Source: Chrysaora quinquecirrha (Eukaryota > Cnidaria > Scyphozoa > Semaeostomeae > Pelagiidae). From it: DNA of 64,000 nucleotides. The first letter of the stretch is position 1; each line of letters begins with the position of its first letter. Shown piece by piece: positions 45,347 through 56,200 of the stretch. The DNA is taken from assembly GCA_014526335.1 (NCBI GenBank), contig JACTAT010000168.1, positions 320,626 through 384,625 on the forward strand, read 5' to 3'. The notes below the pieces were generated by a model. That model was not told the origin of the DNA. It ran no database searches and worked only from the letters and a program-made list of their open reading frames with translations. Made by a program: the position numbers and the translations under genes.

Positions 45347-46420
45347 TTTAGAAAGCATTGAACTCTTTCATAAGTTGCATGATCACTTGGCTATCTATGT
45401 AAGAAGGAGATAAGACTCTCCTAGTACTAAAGTTGAATCTCAATAGTGTAGAAGCTTAGCAGCCTGAAAAATGAATCTTGCGCACTTTGTGATAAAAGCA
45501 TGAAAATTGGTACACAAGGGTAATTTAACATGCTGAAAAAGATAAGATGTAGACCCAAGCTGAAAAATGCCCCCAAATGCTATTTTTAGAATGGGGTACT
45601 TGGAGCAACACCCCATAATAACAGTATTGAAATAAATGTGTTACAAATGGTAAAATGAAAATGAAAATTTGCATTTATGCACATTTTGATACGTAGAAGA
45701 CGATGAGATATAGCCCCAATTGCAAAATGCCCCAAAATCTATTTTTAGATTGGGGTATTAGTTATCAGACCCCTAATGTGAAAACTACAATAACAATGTA
45801 ACAAATGAAAAGATGAATATGAAAATTGGCAGTTATGCACATTTTAATACGTAGAAGACAATGAGATATAGCCCCAAATAGGAAAATGCCCCCAAATCTA
45901 TTTTTAGATTGGGGTACTAGTTATCAGACCCCCTAATACGAATACTACAATAACAATGTAACAAATGATAAGATGTATATGAAAATTTGCAGTTATGCAC
46001 ATTTTGATACGTAGAAGACGATAAGATATAGCCCTAATAGGAAAATGCCCCCAAATCTATTTTTAGATTGGGGTAAGTTATCAGACCCCCCAATACGAAC
46101 ACTGCAATAACAATGTAACAAATGATAAGATATATATGAAAATTTGCAGTTATGCACATTTTAATACGTAGAAGACGATGAGATATAGCCCCAAATACGA
46201 AAATGTTCCCGATTCTATTTTTAGAAAGGGGCTCTAGATACCAAACCCTTTAAGACGAATACTATAGTAACTATATAACAAATGATAAAATATAAGTGAA
46301 AGTTTGCAGTTCTGAAAGTTTTGATACGCAGAAGACGCTAAGACATAGCCCGGGGAAAATGCCCCCAAACTGTATTTTGATAAAGAAGAGCTGGTTTTTT
46401 AAAGTATCAAATAGCATTGA

Positions 46421-46744
46421 ATACACGTATTTTTTATCTCCAGACTCTCGAATGGCAAAAAAATCTAAGAAACTTCAGTACTGGAAAATTTTTACGCAAG
46501 AAACTTTTCACCTCAGATAGCCAAACTTTTTCTCTTATTCCCCATGTTTCCTTTGCTATAATGCATTTCTGTGACAAGCAGACAAACGCGAACCCCAAAT
46601 GCATTCAAATAAGATAGATAAATGGGCCTGGAACATCATTCAGATAGAAAAACTATGTTGCCAATATGGATATTCAAGAAACTCTTAAGAAACTTTCAGT
46701 ACTGGATTAATGTTTAATTTTCTTATATGAAAAAAATACATGTA
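46421..46744. mobile_element. Small inverted-repeat element inserted in the left arm
   Basis: It is absent from the matching place of the right arm (near 47020). The ends are ATACACGTATTTTTT and the complement of TACATGTATTTTTTT. It contains AAGAAACTTTCAGTACTGG words, as does the element at 56769-56958. Confidence 0.6.
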
Positions 46745-46805
46745 GAGGCAATAAAAGAAGTAAAAAATTAGAATGTCGAATAATTGCAATACTGATGTTT
46801 AAACA

Positions 46806-46915
46806 TCAACCCACATAACGCATGTGCATTACAGCGGTGGTTGCGCAGTACAGCGGAGGAATATGATCAGTACGTCGCTTGGATACCATGAGTACAGCGG
46901 TGGGTGTGCAACCTG
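46806..46915. repeat. Minisatellite module at the palindrome centre
   Basis: CCCACATAACGCATGTGCA followed by CAGTACAGCGG-type units. It is homologous, in opposite orientation, to 36396-36670. Confidence 0.7.
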
Positions 46916-48372
46916 TTTGAGAAATTGCAACGGTCTTGCATGAAGTATGGAAGTATCTGTGTGCAAAATCTGACACATTTTCCTGTTTGCATTCTATTAT
47001 TTTACTTCTTTTATTGCCTCTATTCAATGCTATTCGATCCTTTAAAAGACCAGTTCTTCTTTATCAAAATACAGTTTGGGGGTATTTTTCCCGAACTATG
47101 TCTTAGCGTATTTTACGTATCAAAACTTTCATAACTGCAAACTTTAATTTATATTTTATCATTTGTTATATAGTTACTATAGTATTCGTCTTAAAGGATC
47201 TGGTATCTAGAACCCCTTTCAAAAATAGAATCGCTGACATTTTCCTGTCTGGGCTATGTCTCATCCTGTTCTACTGTACATAACGAAATGTGTATACCTG
47301 TAAATTTTATTTATAGCATAACATTTCTTACATAGTCATTGTAGTAATCGTATTAGGGGGTCTGGTAGCTAGTACCCTTTCTAAAAATAGAATCGCTGAC
47401 ATTTTCCTGTCTGGGCTATGTCTCATCCTGGGTGTATACATTTTCCTATTTGGGTATTAGGGAGTCTATATCTCATCGTCTTCTATATCTCATCGTCTTC
47501 TACGTATCAAAATGTGCATACAGCATAACTGCAAATTTTCATCTACATCTTATCATTTGTTACATTGTTATTGCAGTGTTTGTATTAGGGGGTCTGATAA
47601 CTAGTACCACAATCTAAAATAGATTTGGGGGCATTTTCCTATTTGCGGCTATATCTCATCGTCTTCTACGTATCAAAATGTGCATACAGCATAACTGCAA
47701 ATTTTCATCTACATCTTATCATTTGTTACATTGTTATTGCAGTGTTTGTATTAGGGGGTCTGATAACTAGTACCACAATCTAAAAATAGATTTGGGGGCA
47801 TTTTCCTATTTGGGGCTATATCTCATCGTCTTCTACGTATCAAAATGTGCATAAATGCAAATTTTCATATACATCTTATCATTTGTTACATTGTTATTGC
47901 AGTGTTCGTATTAGGGGGTCTGATAACTAGTACCCCAATCTAAAAATAGATTTGGGGGCATTTTCCTATTTGGGGCTATATCTCATCGTCTTCTACGTAT
48001 CAAAATGTGCATAACTGCAAATTTTCATATACATCTTATCATTTGTTACATTGTTATTGCAGTGTTCGTATTAGGGGGTCTGATAACTAGTACCCCAATC
48101 TAAGAATAGATTTGGGGGCATTTTCCTATTTGGGGCTATATCTCATCGTCTTCTACGTATCAAAATGTGCATAAATGCAAATTTTCATTTTCATTTTACC
48201 ATTTGTAACACATTTATTTCAATACTGTTATTATGGGGTGTTGCTCCAAGTACCCCATTCTAAAAATAGCATTTGGGGACATTTTTCAGCTTGGGTCTAC
48301 ATCTTATCTTTTTCAGCATGTTAAATTACCCTTGTGTACCAATTTTCATGCTTTTATCACAAAGTGCGCAAG

Positions 48373-48829
48373 TTTATTGGTAACCTACTGCACTAATTAT
48401 GTGATGAATGTACTGCTCAAAGTTTGCATTTTATTGTGCCACCAGGTTGACGATTGCCCACTCAGATGACTCCATCAGAAGTAGAGAACAAGCGAGATTG
48501 CAAAAGAACGCATACTTGTTAAGCAAGTAATAAGACAACTAAAAACATTCTGAATCTTGGCAAATGAATTACCAGTTTCAATGATTGGAAATTTCAATTA
48601 TATGCTAATTGTTTGTGCAGCCTTGTCAAGCTCAATGTCTCCAATATATACAGACTTAACAGCTTTATTCAAAAAGTAACATATCTTTGTAGTAAAACAT
48701 TTTAATATTACCTTTTCAACTTTGTTCAGTTTGCTTGACAGTGCACCTGTCATTCTGTTGGATATGTTGGGTTGTCATTCTTATTGTTTTAACTTATTTT
48801 TTCAACTTCAAAAGCATCCTGGTGAATCA
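48373..48829. other. No gene recognised
   Basis: Flank between the palindrome and the YqaJ remnant. It may contain the decayed 3' end of the SWIM/YqaJ gene. Confidence 0.4.
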
Positions 48830-48998
48830 TATCTTGTAAATCAAATTCAAAATCCTCATTTCATATTTGCATTGTTGCATCTATTATTGCAGGCTTTTGG
48901 ATTCGAATAATCTTTGATGATGTATGTGACTATTCTGTCCATCTTAAATTTCAAATGAAGCCAAAGAAGCTCTGGAGTGATTAAATCTTGCCAAAAGC
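48830..48998 (-). pseudogene. C-terminal end of the YqaJ exon, cut off by the P-type transposon
   Basis: The minus strand from 48998 reads FWQDLITPELLWLHLKFK, in frame with the YqaJ sequence that stops at 59388 on the other side of the transposon. The copy of the target duplication (48992-48998) lies at the junction. Confidence 0.7.
48992..48998. other. Target-site duplication, left copy
   Basis: CAAAAGC here and at 59381-59387. Known P elements usually duplicate 8 bp; here only 7 bases match. Confidence 0.85.
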
Positions 48999-49179
48999 CA
49001 CAGGGAAACCAGGAATGACTGGTAATAAATAAAAAGAATGAACAATAATAAATTTTTGGAATTTTATATGCGTGGCGAAGTGCGGAGGAGAAAAGATGCG
49101 AAGGAGGGAAGTGCGAAGGAGAGGGAGAGAAAGAGAAAGAAGGAAAGAAAGTAAAGGGAAGAATCTCGGCCAATCGCGT
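48999..49179 (+). repeat. Left terminal inverted repeat, 181 bp
   Basis: It begins CACAGGGAAACCAGGAATGA and ends GGCCAATCGCGT. It contains a purine-rich GAAGGAGGGA/GAGAGAAAGA tract. Confidence 0.95.
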
Positions 49180-49335
49180 TTTCGGAAAAAGCCGCGTTCT
49201 CGCCCTTCGTTTGGCCGATTTCCGAAATTTCTTTTGAAGACGAAAGCTTGATTATTCTTCTAGCATTACAAAGGGACTTTAGACATAATTATCATAAATC
49301 TATGGAGTCAGACCGAAAAATGTATTGGTCATGAC

Positions 49336-49359
49336 GTGTTCCGCATTTACCTAGGACAC
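49336..49359 (+). promoter_or_regulatory. Inverted subterminal motif upstream of the helicase
   Basis: GTGTTCCGCATTTACCTAGG (then ACAC) lies 82 bp before the helicase ATG. A near copy lies in inverted orientation at 59171-59194, 72 bp before the transposase ATG. A shared promoter element or transposase-binding site is inferred. Confidence 0.5.
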
Positions 49360-49441
49360 TACGAACATTGAAAACAAAAGGTTTCCAAGTCGGTAACAAA
49401 AGCGCTCGTGTCTTCGCCACAGACGAAAACGTGTTTACAAA

Positions 49442-52294
49442 ATGGCGGCCACTGCTTCACAAGCAAAGTTTTTGAACGCAGTTTTGTCAGGGCATAATGT
49501 TGTCTTACTTGGTAAAGCAGGAACTGGGAAAACATATATTTTAAAGAAAGCAATCGCTATGCTGAAAAACACGAAGAAAGTTCAAGTGACCAGCTCAACA
49601 GGAATTTCTTCAACCTTCTTCTCGGAGGCAAGGACATTGCACTCATTTTCTGGGATTTGGACAGGACATTTTCGTGACAAGGAAGCAATGCTGAAGAACG
49701 TTAAGGCAAGGAGTTCTGTGGTCGATGGATGGAAAACAATCGAATGTCTCATCATCGATGAAATTTCTCAGATCAGTTCACATGTGTTAGAAACTGTAGA
49801 TTACGTGGCCAGATCTTTGAGGGAGAACGACTTTCCTTTTGGTGGTATACAATTGATCATGAGTGGAGATTTCTTCCAGTTGCCTCCAGTTGCAAATGCC
49901 TTTGATCCAGGTGCATTTGCTTTTACCAGCAGCATATGGGAACTTGCAGCGCCACATTTGATCGTATTAGAGGAGGTTGTACGACAAAATGAAACTGATT
50001 TTGTCAGTTTTCTGAACCGAGTTGCCGAGGGTCAATGTACAAAGGTAGATGAACAGTTCGTTCAGGAGAATTTGAGTCGTGAGTTGATGCCAGATGACTT
50101 TGGCAAAGACTACATTCCTAAGATCTTATGCAAAAACATGGATGTATTCATAGAAAACTATGAACGACTCAAGGCTATGCCTGGTGAAGAATTTGTTTTC
50201 AAAGCTATTGATGAGGGGAAAAAGTCGTGTTTCAAACGTTGCATTGCTGACGGAAACTTGACATTAAAAGAGGACACCGTCATGTTACTGTACAACATTG
50301 ATGCAAAGCTTGTAAACGGATTACAGGGGACAGTTGTGGATTTTAGTGGAGGTTTCCCTCTGGTTAACTTCCCACAAGCAGGAAGAGTTCAAGAGATAAC
50401 ACCTAGAACTTGGACTTTTTATGATCCAGCCAATCCTGAACAAGTGTGTGCAACACGCACACAAATTCCATTAAAACCAGCCTGGGCAATCACTGCACAC
50501 AAAGCTCAAGGAGACGAGTATGATGCAGCAGTAGTGATGAGTGGTAGTGAGTTTGTGCAAGGTCAGCTGTATGTTGCTTGCAGTCGCGTAGAATCAAAAG
50601 GTGGACTGTGCCTCAAGGGTTTCAATGTTACACAGTTAATCCCACCTGCAAATGAAGTAATTGAGTTTTACGACAAGGCCAAAAATTGCAGTGTGCAATA
50701 TGTAAATGATCTTACTTGCTGCCATCAGAAAACAGTTTATTCTCTTTCTGTTGACAGAGATATTGCATTTACAGAATCAATTGATTGGGATGAAGAAATA
50801 GCTGTTTATGGTCATTCATTTGACAGTCAAATGATAGTACCAGAAGAAAGGAATCAGGAATCATCTGAAGATGTTTCCCTGGAAGACGTGAATCTGGAAT
50901 CAGTTGCAGATTTCAATTTTGATTCACTTCTTTCAAATATAAATCCTGAGGAAGTTGCCAATCTCCCTGAAAGTTTTGAGATTAAAAGTTTTTTCACTTT
51001 TCTTAAGGAGAACACTATTCTGCAATCAGACATAACAGGGCAAGTTGCAGCCAGTGAAGTTGATGTCATCCAGCAGTTGGAACAATCCCAGGAAATTTCA
51101 GCCTTTCTTAAATTTTTATGGCATCAAGTGAAACAAATTTTGGTGTCAAAGTCAACAGAAGTAGGTGCGGCGTACCAACAAAAAGAGCTGACAGCATTCT
51201 GTGGTGGTCTATTTGCATTGCTGACAAATGATGCCATCCCAAGTTACTTGAGTAAGCTCCTAAAGATCAGAGAGGAAGAACTGGCAGCTAGTCACTTTTC
51301 AGCAATTTCAACCATGATTTTTGGAACTGCCTACTATATGCTGGAAGCAGTTGCTCACAGAGATTCTGAAAGGACTTCTAACTCAACCACCCCACTGACA
51401 TGTATGTCAAATGATGAGAAAGGCAAGTGTCGTTACATTGGAGGCTGGGCACTGCAAAAAGTTAGCAACTCTGCCAAAAATTACATTGACAGCAACATCT
51501 CATCATCAAGCCCTGCTGTCAGACAGAACTTGCGAAACATCATGATGAAATTCAAAGTGGCAGAATCTTTGAAAAGTTCTGCTTCAACATTGCAGTGTAG
51601 TTCACAGTTCAAAGAAACACTTGAAATTATACAGGAGAAGCAATTTCGGATGCAAGGTTTAACACATATCACAGATGATGCATATCTCTTCTTTCTGGCA
51701 CTGGAAGAGAACCGGATCAAGGTACTGAATCACAATCGCCTGAATCTGTTAAGAGGCAACGTTGCAGCTGACGCCTTAAAATGCATCCAAAACAATGAAC
51801 AACTACTTGGTCTTTGGAACCATGCATGCGAGGAAGCCAAAAGCAAAGTTGTGACATCCAATTCAAAAGAAAGCACTACTTTTACTGGTACTTGTTATGT
51901 GATTTTTAAAGAGGTGACAGAGAGATATATGAAAATGGGAGCAGGCCAGTATCTTCGGGATTTTCGTCGGGATGCTAAGTGGCAAAAAACAGAGGCCCAC
52001 AGAGTAAAAGTGATGCAGAGATCAGAGAAGAATACACTGAAGAAAGACCAAGTTTCACTTGATGAAATAAGAAGTGATACTTCAGAAGGGAAGGTTTCAT
52101 CACATGTCATGCTGAGGGGTTTGGTAGAAAAACACCCAAACATATTTGAAACAAGAATTTACAGGAATGATGACATAAAAGTCCTGCTCAAAGCTTACAA
52201 CATCAAACCAAAAGGGAAAAAGGAGGACATGGCAAAACAATTAGCTGCCGCTATTCATGCAAATACTTGTATGGTAAATATTACACATTTCTAG
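49442..52294 (+). CDS. Pif1-like superfamily 1 DNA helicase of the transposon, with SAP-like C-terminus
   Basis: A single 950-codon exon. Walker A GKAGTGKT at 24-31, Walker B DEIS at 106-109, motif III GDFFQLPPV at 142-150, and motifs V/VI as TAHKAQG (351-357) and QLYVACSR (375-382). This is the full Pif1 series, so it should be an ATP-driven 5'-3' helicase acting in the nucleus. After ~430 comes a region with an acidic linker and RYIGGWALQKV, a word I associate with transposon proteins. A SAP-like DNA-binding motif (about 912-938) ends the protein. ATG 49442 has the context AAAATGGCGGCC. It is convergent with the transposase. Its presence inside the TIRs makes it element cargo or a transposition helper. 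Confidence 0.85.
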   Translation: MAATASQAKFLNAVLSGHNVVLLGKAGTGKTYILKKAIAMLKNTKKVQVTSSTGISSTFFSEARTLHSFSGIWTGHFRDKEAMLKNVKARSSVVDGWKTIECLIIDEISQISSHVLETVDYVARSLRENDFPFGGIQLIMSGDFFQLPPVANAFDPGAFAFTSSIWELAAPHLIVLEEVVRQNETDFVSFLNRVAEGQCTKVDEQFVQENLSRELMPDDFGKDYIPKILCKNMDVFIENYERLKAMPGEEFVFKAIDEGKKSCFKRCIADGNLTLKEDTVMLLYNIDAKLVNGLQGTVVDFSGGFPLVNFPQAGRVQEITPRTWTFYDPANPEQVCATRTQIPLKPAWAITAHKAQGDEYDAAVVMSGSEFVQGQLYVACSRVESKGGLCLKGFNVTQLIPPANEVIEFYDKAKNCSVQYVNDLTCCHQKTVYSLSVDRDIAFTESIDWDEEIAVYGHSFDSQMIVPEERNQESSEDVSLEDVNLESVADFNFDSLLSNINPEEVANLPESFEIKSFFTFLKENTILQSDITGQVAASEVDVIQQLEQSQEISAFLKFLWHQVKQILVSKSTEVGAAYQQKELTAFCGGLFALLTNDAIPSYLSKLLKIREEELAASHFSAISTMIFGTAYYMLEAVAHRDSERTSNSTTPLTCMSNDEKGKCRYIGGWALQKVSNSAKNYIDSNISSSSPAVRQNLRNIMMKFKVAESLKSSASTLQCSSQFKETLEIIQEKQFRMQGLTHITDDAYLFFLALEENRIKVLNHNRLNLLRGNVAADALKCIQNNEQLLGLWNHACEEAKSKVVTSNSKESTTFTGTCYVIFKEVTERYMKMGAGQYLRDFRRDAKWQKTEAHRVKVMQRSEKNTLKKDQVSLDEIRSDTSEGKVSSHVMLRGLVEKHPNIFETRIYRNDDIKVLLKAYNIKPKGKKEDMAKQLAAAIHANTCMVNITHF

Positions 52295-52449
52295 TAAAGC
52301 TACAGCATTAAACTACTGTAAAATGTCTTTGGGACTGTCTCCAAACATTCACTGGTTTTGCATACCAATTGGAAGCATCATTATTGACAAAAACTTTATT
52401 AAAGTTTGATACATACAGTACTTATTAACAGAGTGAAAAACCAATTTGC

Positions 52450-52455
52450 AATAAA
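52450..52455 (+). terminator. Candidate poly(A) signal for the helicase
   Basis: AATAAA 156 bp after the stop codon; a second AATAAA lies at 52536-52541. Confidence 0.45.
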
Positions 52456-53075
52456 AGCAAATGAAAAAGATTGAAATTTTTATATAGACTCTCAAACCTT
52501 CAAAATGGATTTAGTACAATTGGATGCAATCTTTTAATAAAACTGAAGTGAATACTTAGGGATGATCCCTTGCAAGTTGTGGTAAAACAGTTTTAGTGGA
52601 TTGCTTGTGTAGGCCATTGGCTTCAAAAGTCAAGAAACTTACAGTAACACACTTTCCAAGTATAAACATTTTTAAGAGTTAAATCTCCAACCAACATTAG
52701 CAGTAGGTATTTTAATGCAAGGGAAAATCAAAACTTCTCTCTGCATCAAATGTATGAGGTTCTTTTGTGACTGTGTAAGTGTAAGTATGACAGTTCCATC
52801 CAGTGTACCAGTGCATGCCCCCCTCAAGAGTGTACCAGTCATAATTGTTGTTCCTGCACCATATACCGTATACTGGTCAATTCCCCCCTGCTTTTAACAC
52901 AGAAGTACGTACTGCCTTATATAGGATGCAGAATCAGAGAATCCATATATTAATCTAAATCATTCATCAAGAACAAGCTCTGTTACAAGGAAGCAGGCAT
53001 TTAATGTTGGCTAGAGCAGTGGACAATTTTTCTTTGGGTTATGCATTTTTTCATGTAACAACAGGAGATATCAGC

Positions 53076-53081
53076 TTTATT
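53076..53081 (-). terminator. Candidate poly(A) signal for the transposase
   Basis: AATAAA on the minus strand, about 200 bp after the stop codon. No gene lies in 52295-53279. Confidence 0.4.
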
Positions 53082-53279
53082 TCCTCAAAATCTGGGGCAT
53101 GATGTTTTCATAAAAAAATTATTTGCAAAGGGTTTGGATTTGTTTCACCTTCTTTAAAGGGTGGGTATTGATATTCCCCTTGTCCATGAAAACTGTTCCA
53201 CCTCTACCCAATACTGATAATAGCTGCTCCCTAATATATATATTAGATTACTTGATTTGATTCTGTTCTTTGCATAGTT

Positions 53280-56200
53280 TTATGAAAATTTTGTCCGTTC
53301 TTCCTTGGGCCAGAATAATGGTACAGATTCAATCCCTCCAGTGTTGCTCTTATCAGTAGTTGAGCTCTGACCAAGTAAGATTGAATTCATAGCATGCCCA
53401 TATTGTATATATCTAGGATTGTCATTTTGGCCATGGTAACCCCTCTGCTGACAAAAAATGTTTTCAACAATATTTGTATTCACTTTCCATGCATAAATGT
53501 TTGAGCCAGGGAATCTTTGTTCAATGATTCTGCACAGTTCAATGAACCCTAAGATCATTGATTTAACATCAAAAATTGTTTTGTCTGACATTAACATTTT
53601 CTTTCGTTGAGCTGGTGTTGCAGCTTGGAGCTTGTTCTCATCCTCCCAGTTCTGCAACCATTCCAGGCACTTTCTAAGGCATTGCAACCTTTGGTCTTTG
53701 AACGAGTTAAAAGGTTCTTTTGACTGGAAAACTGCCACCAAATTGCTTGTAAATTCCAAAAACTCTATGGTTTTTTCCACCTTATGTTGCTCATCTTTTG
53801 GCAATGATCGTTGGTATTTCTAAAATCAATGGGAAATAGAAAATCAGATGCCATGACGACTTAATTGTACCGTATTACATCATCTTTGTTCGAAATGTAG
53901 CTTAGTCACCAGCCATTTAACATATGTATTATTCATTTGGTAAATGTATCTATGATGTACAGCAGACAAGCATAAACTCTCATTCTCTAATATTTCGAGT
54001 ATACTTCATCTTATTCTGTAATAGACGATTGCGGAAAAGATGGTGTCAGGGGGCATTTGACCAAGATGCATTGCGTTCTATTTTGGAATCAACAGGGATT
54101 CTATAGAGATTCAATCATCAAAGCAATGCACCTTGGTCAAATGCCGACTGACACCATCTTTTCCGCAATCATCTATTGAACTCAAAGCACGGGGAAACCA
54201 TTGTTCTGCTTTCAGTTTATTGCTTTTTATCTTTTGGATGCTGAATACCTTCTGCAGCACTGCAGCAGTGGAATTTTACAAGCATGGGCAAGATGCAAAG
54301 CAGGAAAAAGAACTAAATTGAAAGCAAAAAACTGGTTTTCCTGTGCTCAAAATCAAGAAGAAAAAATTTTCAAAATCATTTTTGAGCATGGGCAAGATGC
54401 AAAGTAGGAAAAAGAACTAAACTGAAAGCAAAAAACTGGTTTTCCTGTGCTCAAAATCAACAAGAAAAAATTTTCAAAATCATTTTTGATATATATTTTG
54501 CCATGACCATCTTGCAAACACGCAAACACTCTCTTCAAAATAAGATTTTTAGCAGGGAAATATTTGCATGGATGATGATTATCATTTGATTTTAATACCT
54601 GCATCAGTAATTTCATATCAGTATTGAGAACCTGCACTGCCAAGTGGTTCCGCATTAATGACGATGGATTGAGGTCAAAGTGCTCTGGCTTCAGTTGGTG
54701 GTAACGCTTTAATCCTGCTGTTAGCTGATCCCAATTGTATGCATCTTCAAGATGGCTCCATAGAATCAATCCTGTATGTGGATAGCCTTTGTGTAGAAAC
54801 CTTTTTGCTTTTGGGTTATCTTTGCTTTTCCAGATGTTGTTTCTCAGCTTCTTGAAGTTGTGCTAACAAAGAAGAATAGATACATCTATAAATGAAACAT
54901 CTGATCCTTCTTGTAAAAAATGCCATTGACAAGATTTCTTTCCATTTTTTATATTCACATACAGTATACATCTAACAATCTTGGCCGACACTCCTGAATA
55001 AGTTAACATTCATACAGTAAAATGAAACAAATGAATATATCATGTTTGTACTACTGTATCTAGCCCTAGAGGTTGGTCAGAGTCTAAACAAATTGAAGAT
55101 ATATTTTCAGTCTATGAAAAAAGGGTGAGTCTTAGCACCCCCCCCCCCCATCACATGCCAGTAACCATTGATTCTCTTATTTCCAAAAATGTTTGGGCAT
55201 ACTATACAAACTTTAAGCATATTTAATTACCTCTGGGTCTATTATGAAAATGAAGTTGTTTCTGTTGTAAGGATTTATTGTCGCAAATTTCTCTCTAACA
55301 GGATCTTTATCCTTAAAGTGAAGTTGCACAAAGGCTCTGTTTACTGTGCTTCCATCAAGGCAACAATAAATCACATCAAAGCCAGCGATCATAAGGCAGT
55401 GTACTGATTTCCAAAATGCAAAGAATAATGATGCAGGGGATGTCTGCTTAGTGGGAAAATGTGCAAATGGCATTCGAAATCCAGTATTCCCCATAAACAC
55501 AAATTGCAGAACTTGATTAGCTAAAACAGCTTCTTCTTTTCCTGAAAATTAATGAAAACTTTATTAAGTAAGGAAAACATTTTTGCTGTTGGTGTTGTTG
55601 GACACAAGGAAGCAAGAGGATGCAGTCACGCCCCCATGTTGGTTAGAGCAAAGTGCTCATTTTACTGCAATTTTTTATGATCTGCCATTGACAAGGACAG
55701 ATTTTGCAAGGAAATAGCATATCTCAGCTGCTTTGACTGACACCGAATTCAAAGTGATTAGTAACTGGAGGCAAAGAAAATTTCACAAGGAAACCAGTTT
55801 TTTGCTTTCAGTTTATTGTTTTTATCTTTTGCTAATTAGCTTCTGTGGCACTCACCGCTGCAGTGCCACAGAAGCTACAACTTCAAAAGGTAAAAGAAAT
55901 AAACTGAAAGCAGAAAACTGGTTTCCTTCTGATACAATCCCCCCATTATAATCCTCTTGTAACAAAATTCCATTGTTGTTCCATTGTTTTGAGAGCCAAA
56001 AAAGTAATCATGTAAACCTTGGGCAAACCTACAATAGAGGATTCTACCATATATGCTACAGATAATTACCTGACTTCAAATGTCTGATTATGTTGTCTTC
56101 ATCACCCATGTCAACAAATCCTACAAGCTTCAACAATCCATTTTCTTTTCTCATCTGAAGGTCCTCCTGGTGAAGAGAATAAAGTGTAAAAACCTAATGA

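Larger units (their letters stand above)
45477..48372. mobile_element. 2.9-kb palindromic (foldback) element with ~158-bp internal tandem repeats
   Basis: The outer ends match as inverted repeats: CTTGCGCACTTTGTGATAAA at 45477 and its complement ending at 48372. The left arm carries tandem units with TACGTAGAAGAC at 45690, 45848, 46008 and 46165 (TACGCA at 46325). The right arm carries inverted units with TACGTA at 47501, 47668, 47834, 47994 and 48154. The axis is near 46880. No gene and no clear target duplication. It resembles Foldback/Galileo-type architecture; the superfamily is unknown. Confidence 0.85.

Noticed and set aside
45690..48160. CRISPR-like array
   Set aside because: Units of ~158 bp without short constant repeats and variable spacers, arranged as a palindrome in a eukaryotic genome.
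45477..48372. Target-site duplication at the palindrome ends
   Set aside because: Flanking bases (..AAAATGAAT and TTTATTGGT..) do not match convincingly at any length from 2 to 10.
48856..49173. 105-codon minus-strand frame as a gene
   Set aside because: Its first part is translated TIR; only the part left of 48998 is meaningful, as the cut end of the YqaJ exon.
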